Shown here: one piece after another, positions 16,555 to 25,032 of the stretch
Numbering within the stretch: the first letter of the stretch is position 1
How the letters are laid out: each line of letters starts with the position of its first letter
Source of the DNA: Fictibacillus macauensis ZFHKF-1
GTDB lineage: Bacteria > Bacillota > Bacilli > Bacillales > Fictibacillaceae
Assembly (NCBI RefSeq): GCF_000269865.1
Contig: NZ_AKKV01000024.1
Location: forward strand, 62,001 to 126,000
DNA length: 64,000 bases
Reading direction: 5' to 3'
Position numbers and translations under genes: made by a program
The notes under the pieces: model-generated
What the model was told of the DNA's origin: nothing
What the model saw: the letters and a program-made list of their open reading frames with translations, nothing else
Database searches by the model: none

Positions 16555-17385
16555 TTAGAAATCGAAATGATCGGGATCAGGCCCAATGCGTTTATCTTCA
16601 TTTAAAGAACTAATTTTTTGCATATCATCCATACTTAATTCAAAATCAAAAATGGCCGCATTAGATTGAATACGGTCTTCTTTTACTGATTTAGGAATAG
16701 TAACCACTCCATTTTGGAGATCCCAACGTAAAATGATTTGTGCGGTAGATTTATTGTAACGTTCCGCGATTTCTGTAAGTACAGGATGATTCAATAACTC
16801 CCCTTGCATAAGTGGGCTCCATGCTTCCATTTGTATGTTATTTTCTTTACAGAAATTTAGAAGCTCTTGTTGCGTAAGGCGTGGGTGATATTCTACTTGG
16901 TTTACCATAGGCATAATTTCTGCACTAGCCATTACATCTTTTAAATGATGAATTTGGAAATTACTTACCCCAATGGCTCTTACTTTTTTCTCTTTGTACA
17001 GCGTTTCAAGCGCACGCCATGTATCTTTATACTTTCCTTCCACTGGCCAGTGAATTAAATAGAGATCCACATAATCTAGTTGGAGTTTCTTTAATGATTC
17101 TTCAAACGCCGCAAGTGTCGTATCGTAACCTTGATCAGCATTCCATACTTTCGTTGTTACGAATAACTCGTCTCGAGCAATGCCACTATCCTTGATGGCG
17201 CGCCCTACACCTTCTTCATTTTTGTAAACAGCCGCTGTATCAATGCTCTTATAGCCTAGCTTAATGGCAGATTTCACGGATTGATAAACTTCATCACCGT
17301 CTTCTACTTTAAAAACCCCTAAGCCAAACCAAGGCATTTTGACTCCATTATGCAATGTTGTTGTATCTTGAAGATGATTCAACAT
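16555..17385 (-). CDS. Aldo/keto reductase (YvgN/YtbE type), second copy
   Basis: A 276-residue NADPH-dependent reductase closely similar to the one at 4962-5786. The tetrad is visible: Asp and Tyr in SIDTAAVYKNEEGVG, Lys in TTKVW, His in YLIHWP. It keeps the normal WSPL motif and the IPKSV cofactor loop. The ATG at 17385 has AAGGAG eight bases upstream; the longer GTG start at 17394 is less likely. Single gene. Confidence 0.94.
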   Translation of the reverse strand: MLNHLQDTTTLHNGVKMPWFGLGVFKVEDGDEVYQSVKSAIKLGYKSIDTAAVYKNEEGVGRAIKDSGIARDELFVTTKVWNADQGYDTTLAAFEESLKKLQLDYVDLYLIHWPVEGKYKDTWRALETLYKEKKVRAIGVSNFQIHHLKDVMASAEIMPMVNQVEYHPRLTQQELLNFCKENNIQMEAWSPLMQGELLNHPVLTEIAERYNKSTAQIILRWDLQNGVVTIPKSVKEDRIQSNAAIFDFELSMDDMQKISSLNEDKRIGPDPDHFDF

Positions 17386-17579
17386 GTTAATCACTCCTTT
17401 TATTATGTACTATCATCATTTTTACATAGATTACAAAAGATGAAAAAGAATATGCTTATCGCTCTTTTTTCTACACATGAAAATGAATAATTATAAATAA
17501 TTATACAATTACATGCAGGATTTTATTATTTCATATGGAATAACAGGTTCATGAGAGACTGTCTATTGGAGGGATCCTG

Positions 17580-17768
17580 ATGAAAAATAATATCATTCAC
17601 TTCCCCGTTAAACTAAGTACAGAAGATGCTTTAGCCAGTGAAGTTGACTTAATAGAAGAAATAAGGGGATTATTGCGTGAGTTTCAGAACGATTACTCAA
17701 ACCTTATTAAACGAGCGATTTTGACGAGAATCGATTTATTAACAAAGCTATTAGTATCACGCTCTTAG
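17580..17768 (+). CDS. Small hypothetical protein (62 aa)
   Basis: A 62-residue protein with a strong ribosome site (GGAGGG, six bases before the ATG). It is mostly amphipathic helix with alternating acidic and leucine-rich stretches (residues 20-60) and no membrane segment. No family recognised. Its stop codon overlaps the stop codon of the convergent Spo0E-like gene, which is also small. That arrangement hints at, but does not show, related regulation. Confidence 0.6.
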   Translation: MKNNIIHFPVKLSTEDALASEVDLIEEIRGLLREFQNDYSNLIKRAILTRIDLLTKLLVSRS

Positions 17769-17935
17769 CAAACTTGACGTTGATAGTCATTTAACAATTC
17801 ATCGAGCTCCTGACTGCACTGAACAGTTTCCCAACTCGTAAAGCCTCTTAAGAAAGCGATCTTAATTAACTCTTCTTTCTTCATACCAATGGATTCCAAA
17901 AGCTGTTTATTAGTGTCTACATTACTTACACACAT
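17765..17935 (-). CDS. Spo0E-like aspartyl-phosphate phosphatase
   Basis: About 56 residues, with the Spo0E family signature SQELDELL near the C-terminus and the preceding helix KEELIKIAFLRGFTSWETVQC. Family members dephosphorylate Spo0A-P and delay sporulation. The ATG at 17935 is chosen with GGGGAG ten bases upstream; an in-frame ATG at 17962 would give 65 residues. It converges with the small gene at 17580 and the two stop codons overlap. Confidence 0.8.
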   Translation of the reverse strand: MCVSNVDTNKQLLESIGMKKEELIKIAFLRGFTSWETVQCSQELDELLNDYQRQVC

Positions 17936-18043
17936 TTGCACATTGCTCCCCTTTTCTATCATTTCTTACATTTTTTGATCACACTTCTGATATTATCTAT
18001 AAAAATACAGCGTTTGAGAAGAGTTTCAACAAAAGAAGTGATA

Positions 18044-18226
18044 ATGTTACAAAAGAATACAATCTTCCCTGTATTGTTTGATTTTCTTGCTTTTATTTGG
18101 TCATACTATGTACAAAAAGACTGGAGAAAATCAATGAAATTCGTAAAATATGTCGTTCTATTTTTAGGTTGTGTGGTCATTGCTGGCGTTTGGTATTTTG
18201 AAATTGCCCACTATTTTTCAAAATAA
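18044..18226 (+). CDS. Small two-helix membrane protein (60 aa)
   Basis: A 60-residue frame with two hydrophobic segments (about 7-24 and 35-52) around a basic loop DWRKSMK. The ATG at 18044 has a weak site (AAGAAGTGA). An internal ATG at 18134 with CTGGAG would give a 30-residue, one-helix peptide. A terminator follows directly, which supports a real transcript or serves the facing azr gene. No family recognised. Confidence 0.4.
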   Translation: MLQKNTIFPVLFDFLAFIWSYYVQKDWRKSMKFVKYVVLFLGCVVIAGVWYFEIAHYFSK

Positions 18227-18230
18227 CTAA

Positions 18231-18261
18231 AAAAACACCGACAAGTAGAAACATGTCGATG
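18231..18261. terminator. Terminator downstream of the azoreductase gene
   Basis: Stem CACCGACAAG / CATGTCGATG with a long A tract on the plus side, i.e. a T tract for the minus transcript. Confidence 0.8.
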
Positions 18262-18269
18262 TCTATGTA

Positions 18270-18806
18270 TTATTTAAAGGCGACGGTTGAGGTAAGTGAT
18301 GTTAGTTGTTCAACAAGTGCTTTAACGCGAAGAACTGCTAATTCTTCAACAAGCTCCTGCTCGTCATTAAAATGAAGCGGATCTGCTACAAACTGATCTG
18401 GTAGTACGAGCGCATACAATCCTCGTAAAACCGTACGAAGATTATTTAAAGCATTTATTCCACCTTTTCCACCACCTGCTGCTGCAGCAATTGCTGCTGG
18501 TTTGTTTTTAAAATGGCTACCACTTAAGAAATCCAATGCATTCTTTAGGGCACCGCTCATTCCGCTATGATATTCTGGCGTACAAATGAAAAAGCCTTGT
18601 GCTTCTTCAGCTAGTTGCGTCAGTCTTTTAACTTCTTCATGTTCACGCTCTGACATATCACCCGTAAATAGTGGCAATTTATTTTTTCCAGCATCAAAGA
18701 ACGTTACATGAATCCCTTGTTCTTTCAACACTTTTTCAGCATATTCTGCAATCCCTCGTGTTCGAGAAGCTACCGTTGGACTTCCATTCATAACTAATAT
18801 CTTCAT
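18270..18806 (-). CDS. azr: NADPH-dependent FMN reductase / azoreductase
   Basis: A 178-residue flavodoxin-fold quinone or azo reductase, very like B. subtilis Azr (YhdA). The FMN-phosphate loop NGSPTVASRTR is at residues 7-17 and the flavin-binding block PEYHSGMSGALKNALDF at about 78-94. The glycine-rich AGGGKGGINALNNLRT segment matches this group. It uses NADPH to reduce quinones or azo dyes and probably protects against electrophile stress. Single gene. Confidence 0.9.
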   Translation of the reverse strand: MKILVMNGSPTVASRTRGIAEYAEKVLKEQGIHVTFFDAGKNKLPLFTGDMSEREHEEVKRLTQLAEEAQGFFICTPEYHSGMSGALKNALDFLSGSHFKNKPAAIAAAAGGGKGGINALNNLRTVLRGLYALVLPDQFVADPLHFNDEQELVEELAVLRVKALVEQLTSLTSTVAFK

Positions 18807-18927
18807 GCTAAATTCCCCTTTATTTATTCATTCTTTTCTTAATTATAACGCTTTCATTAGTGATTCACCATTACTTAGGCTTTTGCATATACTGCATCGT
18901 TCTTAACGTTAAGCGAGGTGAGAAATT

Positions 18928-19266
18928 GTGCATCCTTATTCACGTGCAATGCCACCATACCCTGGCCCAGGTGCGATGCCACCGCCACCCCAACCCGGGA
19001 TGTACCCCCATCACCCACCAAATGCACCCGGTGGTTCGTATTATACACCGTATAATCACCCATTAAAGCTCTCTACATTAACATCTGTAGAAGCATTCGT
19101 TCAATGGGGAATTGAACATGCCGGCAAAACAAGCTATGAGCAAGCACTTCGTGAAGCTTGCGCGATGGCCTTTCTTTATGGCAAAGGCTATCCTCAACAA
19201 ACTGCCTATCAAATGGTGGAGTCTTGGGATGTTGGACAGAAGATGTATCCTGGTGATCGGGAATAA
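18928..19266 (+). CDS. Proline-rich hypothetical protein (112 aa)
   Basis: A 112-residue protein from a GTG start preceded by GCGAGGTGAG. Residues 1-45 are low complexity, rich in Pro, Tyr, Gly and His. Residues 50-108 are a compact, probably helical domain with Trp and Cys. The Pro/Tyr/His-rich head resembles exported coat-type proteins of sporulating bacilli, but no family is recognised. It has its own terminator and overlaps nothing. Confidence 0.65.
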   Translation: MHPYSRAMPPYPGPGAMPPPPQPGMYPHHPPNAPGGSYYTPYNHPLKLSTLTSVEAFVQWGIEHAGKTSYEQALREACAMAFLYGKGYPQQTAYQMVESWDVGQKMYPGDRE

Positions 19267-19298
19267 GAAGCATGGAATGTACGAAACATTTACAAAAA

Positions 19299-19353
19299 AA
19301 ACGAGCGATGTTGGAAGGAACTATATTCAACCTTCAACACCGTTCGTTTTTTG
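19299..19353. terminator. Terminator between convergent genes
   Basis: Long imperfect stem, AACGAGCGATGTTGGAAGG against CCTTCAACACCGTTCGTT, with A and T flanks. Confidence 0.8.
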
Positions 19354-19355
19354 TT

Positions 19356-19739
19356 TTATTGTAAGAGTGACTTCGCTTTATAATTAACGCCTAAACCACG
19401 AGCTTTGGCATCGCCATCCTCAATTATTCGGATGTAATAATCACCGTCATTCTCAAGTTTAAATATTTTTTGATAGCCGACCCCTGTTGCAGAAACCCAC
19501 TTCGTCTCTCCGACCATTTCATCTGAGAGTAAAACACGCTCTCTCCATAATTGCAACTTTACCTTTCCATCTCCTTTTTTCTTTTTTATAGAAATGGTTG
19601 CATATGAATCTTTAAACATCGCGGTTGAGGATGAAGCATCTTCTCCCGTTGAAATTACTTCTAATGGTGCTTTTGCAAAAACAGTGCTGGCCATCATCAT
19701 AAAAATCACTGCCGTTAGCATGACTACTTTACTTTTCAT
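19356..19739 (-). CDS. Small secreted protein (127 aa)
   Basis: A 127-residue precursor with a clear Sec signal peptide (basic start, hydrophobic core, cleavage near VFA-KA). The mature part (about 105 residues) is beta-rich with an IRIIEDGD segment and no cysteines. No family is recognised. The ATG at 19739 was chosen since GGGGTGG lies upstream and the signal peptide then begins at once. It converges with the proline-rich gene. Confidence 0.7.
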   Translation of the reverse strand: MKSKVVMLTAVIFMMMASTVFAKAPLEVISTGEDASSSTAMFKDSYATISIKKKKGDGKVKLQLWRERVLLSDEMVGETKWVSATGVGYQKIFKLENDGDYYIRIIEDGDAKARGLGVNYKAKSLLQ

Positions 19740-19994
19740 TTTAAATCCACCCCAATCGGTCCTATTCTGACATAACAACAATACGCATAACCTTTTGCTG
19801 TTTATCCTTTAATACTTATGTACCCATTACTATTTTTGTAGTGAGACAGTAAGCTGTTAAATTTTTTACTATAACTCTATTGTAAAGGACTTTTCCGAGG
19901 AATGGTCTTTCATTTTATTTACAAAAATATTTCAAAGATGTATGAGTTTATAACAGCGTGACATATTAAATATAAGAAAAAAGGAGGTTACATA

Positions 19995-20711
19995 ATGAAG
20001 TTTAAGACAATACTGACACTCCTAACGATGATCATCTGTAGCATGCTATTAGCTACTCCTTCCGGTTATTCACAGCTGCATTCATCACCGCGTGTTCTAC
20101 TCAAGAAAACAATTGAAATAACGGGTGACAAATATGAAGATCAAATCGTTATATTACAACCACATAACGGAATATTAAAAGTGATGTTTCGCGACGGGTT
20201 TTTAAATCGTAGCGATCAGCTTTCCATTCATGCTGAATCGATAGACGTAATCCGTTTCGTTGATTTTACCGGCGATCATTTACCAGAATTATTTCTTACA
20301 ACGAAAACAAAGGATCAAAAGAAAAGCTATCATGTGGTTAGTGGTCAAGGACATCGCTTAACATCACTTCCGATCCCCTTAACCTTACAACTTTCAGGTC
20401 GTTTTCTGGACGGCTATCGCGCAGTTGTCTTGAATGAAAATACGGGCGTATTAACGACAGTAAATTTAGCACATAAAAAAACAAACTATGAGCAGGCAGC
20501 TATTTATAAGCAGGGCAAACTCATTAAGCCGATTAAACTATCTTCAACATCACCTACGTTAATACCGATGGACCTTGACGGCGACGGCATTTTTGAGTTG
20601 CAAAGTAAGCAACAAGTGACCGCTTCTAATCAGACGATTGCTTATTCAACTTCACAATGGAAAATGGAAGACGCGGGTTGGCGTTTGCTATCAAGTTCTG
20701 TTCACAAATAG
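19995..20711 (+). CDS. Secreted protein with FG-GAP/VCBS-like repeats
   Basis: A 238-residue precursor with an N-terminal signal peptide (residues 1 to about 26) and a perfect AAGGAGG ribosome site. Two Asp-rich loops, DFTGDHLPELF (about 94-104) and MDLDGDGIFELQ (about 195-206), look like the calcium-binding turns of FG-GAP or VCBS beta-propeller repeats. It is probably an extracellular or wall-associated protein of unknown role. Single gene. Confidence 0.7.
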   Translation: MKFKTILTLLTMIICSMLLATPSGYSQLHSSPRVLLKKTIEITGDKYEDQIVILQPHNGILKVMFRDGFLNRSDQLSIHAESIDVIRFVDFTGDHLPELFLTTKTKDQKKSYHVVSGQGHRLTSLPIPLTLQLSGRFLDGYRAVVLNENTGVLTTVNLAHKKTNYEQAAIYKQGKLIKPIKLSSTSPTLIPMDLDGDGIFELQSKQQVTASNQTIAYSTSQWKMEDAGWRLLSSSVHK

Positions 20712-20804
20712 TCATCAACTGCTTTCATTCCAAAAAAGAAGGCGTAACTGGCGCTTATAAGGGTATATACGTTAAGAAGCGTTCAAATGAAAGGAGATGC
20801 AAGT

Positions 20805-21557
20805 ATGAAGCATGACACACTGCGCGCTTACGGTAATATCCTTGCTTTTATCGTTATGGTTGCCGTTAATTCACTATCTTCCACACTCCCTTTAAACGGA
20901 AAAACGGATAAAGAATTATCCGACGCGTACAATTTACTCATCACACCTGCTGGCTACGTATTTTCCATTTGGGGTATGATCTACATCATGCTGGCCATTT
21001 GGTGTATTTATCAGGTTTTACCTCGGCATCGATCGGATGACGTATTCCGCTCAATTTCCTTTTGGTTTATCCTAAATGCCCTTTTAAATGCGGCCTGGAT
21101 TTTCGTTTGGCACTATCAATGGGTAGATGCCTCCATTCTAATTATGTACGGCCTACTTGCTACGCTCATTATTATTTATAACGTTACACGTAAAACAACG
21201 ACTAGTTTTTGGCTAGTAGTGCCGTTCTCTATCTATATTGGTTGGGTAAGTGTTGCTGCCATTGTAAACACACAAACAGTGTTTGTATATCACGGCTGGG
21301 ATCAACTAAACGTCAGCGGCATTACCGTTGCTCTTATTACCTTACTACTCGCCACTGTGCTTGCATTTTATGTGACGTCCCGAACAAGAGATATTTTTTA
21401 TTCTCTCGTCTTTATCTGGGCCTTCATTGGCATCGGTGTTAGACAGTCTGAATTTCACGATATTACACTGGCTGTAATCGTTGTAACCATTGCCCTTTTT
21501 AGTTCTGTCATCTATGCTTTGTATCGTAAGAAAGGCACTTTTCAAATTTATAGGTAA
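20805..21557 (+). CDS. TspO/MBR-related tryptophan-rich membrane protein
   Basis: A 250-residue protein with about seven hydrophobic helices. Blocks such as PAGYVFSIWGMIYIMLAIW and LNALLNAAWIFVWHYQW are characteristic of the tryptophan-rich sensory protein (TspO/MBR) superfamily. Relatives bind porphyrins or other hydrophobic ligands. The ATG at 20805 is used, because the upstream in-frame ATG (20787) contains the AAAGGAG ribosome site. Ends at its own terminator. Confidence 0.8.
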   Translation: MKHDTLRAYGNILAFIVMVAVNSLSSTLPLNGKTDKELSDAYNLLITPAGYVFSIWGMIYIMLAIWCIYQVLPRHRSDDVFRSISFWFILNALLNAAWIFVWHYQWVDASILIMYGLLATLIIIYNVTRKTTTSFWLVVPFSIYIGWVSVAAIVNTQTVFVYHGWDQLNVSGITVALITLLLATVLAFYVTSRTRDIFYSLVFIWAFIGIGVRQSEFHDITLAVIVVTIALFSSVIYALYRKKGTFQIYR

Positions 21558-21565
21558 TATCATTT

Positions 21566-21604
21566 GCGTAGCTCCTATTCTGATAAGGAGCTATGCTTTT
21601 TTTA
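21566..21604 (+). terminator. Rho-independent terminator
   Basis: Stem GCGTAGCTCCT / AGGAGCTATGC followed by seven T, after the TspO-like gene. Confidence 0.9.
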
Positions 21605-21738
21605 TGCTACTTTCCTCCGCTAATAGTTGATAAAATTCAACAAACATTGTACGTTTATAGAAGGAAAAGATAGGTAACATTACATTCTTTTCACTTATAC
21701 ATAAAAATGATCATCATCGTTGTGGGAGGGATTAACGA

Positions 21739-22908
21739 TTGAACAATAAAAAAGCGTTGCCGATCTTATTTTTAGTCATGTTTCTCGTTATGGTTGGCTT
21801 TGGCATTATTATTCCTGTCTTGCCATTTTACGCAGAAAAGATTGGCGCATCACCAGCAGAACTCGGTATGCTTATGGCGGTATATTCACTTATGCAGCTG
21901 CTTTTTGCTCCTATTTGGGGAAAGATCTCTGACCGCATCGGCCGTAAACCTGTTATGCTCATTGGTATTGCCGGATTAGCGCTCTCCTTCTTTCTTATGG
22001 CCGTGTCAAATGCGCTCTGGATGTTGTTTGCTGCGCGAATCATCGGAGGTCTGTTGTCGTCTGCAAATATGCCAACAACGATGGCCTACGTAGCTGATAT
22101 TACAACGCCTGAAAATCGTGGAAAAGGGATGGGAATAATCGGTGCTGCTGTGGGACTCGGCTTTATTTTCGGCCCTGCAATCGGTGGAATTTTTGCAAAG
22201 ACTAGCTTGCATTTACCTTTTTATTTAGCAGCAGGCTCATCTGTCCTAACGTTCTTCCTTGTTCTCTTTGTATTGAAGGAATCCTTATCAAAAGAACAAC
22301 GCGAAACCAATAGTACACAAGCATCATCACGTTGGGCTGCATTTTCTGGGCCGCATGCCATTTTATTTATTTTACAGCTTTTTGTTTCTCTATCGTTATC
22401 AGGTCTTGAAGCTACATTTGCCTACTATGCAGCCGAGAAAGCGGGACTAGGTACGAGACAGCTTGGCTATATTTTTATGATTATGGGGTTTGCCGGAGCA
22501 CTCGTGCAGGGGGGCTTAGTTGGACGCCTTACTAAAAAATTTGGTGAAGGTCGCGTTATTCAACTAGGTATTATCGTATCGGCAATCGGGTTTGCTCTCA
22601 TTCTACTTGTACACGATTTTGCCACTGCCGCCCTTTATCTTTCAATCTTTGGTATTGGTAATGGCGTGATTCGTCCAAGCGTATCTGCGCTCTTAACGAA
22701 ATCGTCGACTGCGGGTCATGGCTCAGTAACTGGATTATTATCTTCATTTGACTCACTTGGTCGTATTGTAGGCCCACCACTTGGTGGCTGGCTGTTCGCC
22801 TATACATTCAACCTTCCGTATCTATCAGGAATTGTATTATCCTTCATTGCTCTCGTATTATTCCAAGTATATAGCGGTGCATCAAAATCAGCGCTTAAAG
22901 GGCAATAA
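21739..22908 (+). CDS. MFS drug/proton antiporter (Bmr/TetA type)
   Basis: A 389-residue, 12-helix major facilitator. The loop 2-3 signature GKISDRIGRKPVM and the antiporter motif C region in helix 5 (GIIGAAVGLGFIFGPAIGG) mark it as a DHA1 drug exporter. Length equals B. subtilis Bmr. It starts at a TTG eight bases after GGGAGGG. The substrate cannot be read from sequence. No regulator gene is adjacent. Confidence 0.9.
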   Translation: MNNKKALPILFLVMFLVMVGFGIIIPVLPFYAEKIGASPAELGMLMAVYSLMQLLFAPIWGKISDRIGRKPVMLIGIAGLALSFFLMAVSNALWMLFAARIIGGLLSSANMPTTMAYVADITTPENRGKGMGIIGAAVGLGFIFGPAIGGIFAKTSLHLPFYLAAGSSVLTFFLVLFVLKESLSKEQRETNSTQASSRWAAFSGPHAILFILQLFVSLSLSGLEATFAYYAAEKAGLGTRQLGYIFMIMGFAGALVQGGLVGRLTKKFGEGRVIQLGIIVSAIGFALILLVHDFATAALYLSIFGIGNGVIRPSVSALLTKSSTAGHGSVTGLLSSFDSLGRIVGPPLGGWLFAYTFNLPYLSGIVLSFIALVLFQVYSGASKSALKGQ

Positions 22909-23004
22909 CAACGGGTATTACATATAATGCTTTTTATTTTCCTTTCTGTTAGAAAAGCTATACACTAAAAAAAACACACTAATGCTACTGGGAGGCTCAA
23001 TTTT

Positions 23005-23487
23005 ATGTCTGTTTATGAGTTTAAAGCAAAAACCATCATGGGTGAAGAGAAATCTCTTTCTGAGTATGAAGGCAAAGTATTGCTTATTGTAAACACCGCC
23101 AGCAAATGTGGCTTTACCCCACAATTTAAAGAATTACAAGCATTGTACGAAGAATACAATGACAGTGGGCTTGAAATTCTCGGCTTTCCATGCAATCAAT
23201 TTGCAAGTCAAGATCCTGGAAATGAACAAGAAATTCAAGAGTTTTGTCAATTGAATTACGGTGTCTCTTTCCCAATGTTTGCAAAAGTTGATGTAAAAGG
23301 TGATCAAGCGCATCCTCTATTTCAATACTTAGCAAAAGAAGCCCCAGGTCTATTAGGATCAAAGGCCATCAAATGGAATTTCACGAAATTCCTCGTCGAT
23401 ACTCGTGGTAATGTCGTTTCTCGCCATTCGCCACAAACATCACCAAAAGACATGAAAAAAGATATTGAATCCTTAATTGCACAATAA
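23005..23487 (+). CDS. bsaA: Glutathione peroxidase-like thiol peroxidase
   Basis: A 160-residue peroxidase. Cys35 in [10 protein letters not shown] is the peroxidatic cysteine; [18 protein letters not shown] carries the conserved Gln and a second Cys, and WNFTKFLVD carries the conserved Trp and Asn. Bacterial members usually use thioredoxin or bacillithiol rather than glutathione to reduce hydroperoxides. Ribosome site GGGAGG. Single gene. Confidence 0.95.
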   Translation: MSVYEFKAKTIMGEEKSLSEYEGKVLLIVNTASKCGFTPQFKELQALYEEYNDSGLEILGFPCNQFASQDPGNEQEIQEFCQLNYGVSFPMFAKVDVKGDQAHPLFQYLAKEAPGLLGSKAIKWNFTKFLVDTRGNVVSRHSPQTSPKDMKKDIESLIAQ

Positions 23488-23502
23488 TACATTCTTTAAC
23501 TA

Positions 23503-23534
23503 ACTATCCAACACTTCTTGGATAGTTTTTTTTA
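23503..23534 (+). terminator. Rho-independent terminator
   Basis: ACTATCCA / TGGATAGT stem then eight T, after the peroxidase gene. Confidence 0.9.
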
Positions 23535-23657
23535 TGCCTTCAAATTGACGTCTTAAAAATTCGGGCTTATTTACCCGGGCAAATGTCTACACCGTGGACA
23601 GGGGGCTACATATACTATCTTGAGAATGTTGGAATAGTATTTGAAGGAGGAACTAAC

Positions 23658-23912
23658 ATGTATGCAAATTCACCAATGAATGCCCCGATGAACGCGCCGA
23701 TGAACGCGCCAATGAATGCCCCGTTATTGAATGCACCAATTACGGCTTCTTATAGCTATGGCGGTGGCTATGGTTATGGTGGCGGCTGTGGTGGCGGTTA
23801 CGGTGGTAGAGGATTCGCGATTATTATCGTTCTCTTCATCCTCTTAATCATCATCGGTTGCTCTTGCTGGTATGGCTACGGCAAGGAAGAAAGTAGCAGC
23901 TGCTGTCGTTAA
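23658..23912 (+). CDS. YjcZ-like small sporulation membrane protein with PMNA repeats
   Basis: An 84-residue protein with a perfect ribosome site (AAGGAGG). Residues 6-22 are four tandem MNAP-type repeats encoded by near-identical 12-bp units. A Gly/Tyr-rich stretch follows, then the hydrophobic helix FAIIIVLFILLIIIGCSC, and a Cys-rich tail. The Gly-rich stretch plus FxxIxVLFILLIIxG helix is typical of the YjcZ/SscA group of small spore-associated proteins. Upstream in-frame codons from 23583 lack a ribosome site and are left out. Confidence 0.75.
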   Translation: MYANSPMNAPMNAPMNAPMNAPLLNAPITASYSYGGGYGYGGGCGGGYGGRGFAIIIVLFILLIIIGCSCWYGYGKEESSSCCR

Positions 23913-23924
23913 TTGATCGTAGCG

Positions 23925-23958
23925 TACCCGGTAATCCTTTGGATACCGGGTATTTTTT
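23925..23958 (+). terminator. Rho-independent terminator
   Basis: TACCCGGTA / ATACCGGGTA stem and six T, after the YjcZ-like gene. Confidence 0.9.
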
Positions 23959-23987
23959 ATACTTTCGTAAATAGGAGGTACACCTAA

Positions 23988-24026
23988 AACAAGCAGGCAT
24001 TCTACGGTGTAGAGTACCTGCTTGTT
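23988..24026 (-). terminator. Terminator at the end of the thiamin operon
   Basis: Stem AACAAGCAGG / CCTGCTTGTT with a short minus-strand T run, just after the last gene of the leftward operon. Confidence 0.7.
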
Positions 24027-24030
24027 ACCA

Positions 24031-25032
24031 TTAATCCATAATATTCACAAAAGCTTTTTTAACATCAATGTCCCGTTTGGCAGCGCCTTGTTTATACATC
24101 CAATGTGCAACATCGCGCCAGCTAGCTTCTTCTTGATAGCCAAACGGCTTTTTACCACTATCCATGAGCGGTAATAACACTTGTAGACTTTTCTTCTCTA
24201 CATCTGCATCCAGCTTAAAGCTCTTATCTTCATGCTGTAATAATTGTTGCAAAGTCTTATCTGGATTCTTTTTCGTATTCTCTTGACCTTTCGATAATGC
24301 ACGCCAAAACTTCTTATACATCTCTTTATTTTTACTTATACCTTCTTCGCTAGCAATAGCGACTAGTTCGTAATAATCCGGCACACCATACTCCGCTGGA
24401 TTAAAAGCTGTAATTTTATGACCTTCTTTTTCTAATAAAATTTTCTCATGATTAATATAGGCACCATCAATGGCATCCACGCGATCGGTAGCTAATGATG
24501 GAATTAAATTAAAGCCAACATCACGCTTTTTAACCTTAGTTGGATCGCCACCATCGTGTTTAATCACCGTATCAATGAGCGCTTCACCAACAGGCGCAGA
24601 GGAAGAGCCTAACACTTTTCCTTCTAAATCTTTCGGACGTTTAATACCACTTGAAGATTTCACCATTAAATAGTCGAGCGGGTGACGAACGACCGCCCCA
24701 ATAGACACAACAGGAATGTCTTGTGCTCGTGAAACGATGACTTGCGTTTGATAGGAAATAGCAATGTCAATCTTATTCGCTGCCACTAGCTTAATTGGAT
24801 CATTCGTTTCAGCAGGCATCTTTACTTCTACATCTAAGCCTTCTTTTTCAAAATAGCCTTTTTCAATTGCGTCATATAGTGCTGTATGAACAGCATTTGG
24901 ATACCAATCAAGCATGACCGTAACCGTTGTTAAGTTTTTTCCATTTTTCTTGTCATCTTTAGATGAGCAAGCCCCTAACGCGAGAACAATACATAGGGTT
25001 AGGAGTAACGGCGCTTTAACCCATGACTTCAT
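24031..25032 (-). CDS. thiY: Thiamin-pyrimidine-precursor-binding lipoprotein (ThiY)
   Basis: A 333-residue NMT1/THI5-like substrate-binding protein with signal peptide and lipobox LGAC. The family block VTVMLDWYPNAVHTALYDA is at the mature N-terminus; the phosphate-loop-like GSSSAPVGEALID lies in the middle. With ThiX and ThiZ it imports N-formyl-aminopyrimidine, a thiamin degradation product. The assignment rests on family plus position in a thiamin operon with tenA. The start (25032) has GAGAGG upstream and overlaps thiX by 17 bp. Confidence 0.88.
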   Translation of the reverse strand: MKSWVKAPLLLTLCIVLALGACSSKDDKKNGKNLTTVTVMLDWYPNAVHTALYDAIEKGYFEKEGLDVEVKMPAETNDPIKLVAANKIDIAISYQTQVIVSRAQDIPVVSIGAVVRHPLDYLMVKSSSGIKRPKDLEGKVLGSSSAPVGEALIDTVIKHDGGDPTKVKKRDVGFNLIPSLATDRVDAIDGAYINHEKILLEKEGHKITAFNPAEYGVPDYYELVAIASEEGISKNKEMYKKFWRALSKGQENTKKNPDKTLQQLLQHEDKSFKLDADVEKKSLQVLLPLMDSGKKPFGYQEEASWRDVAHWMYKQGAAKRDIDVKKAFVNIMD

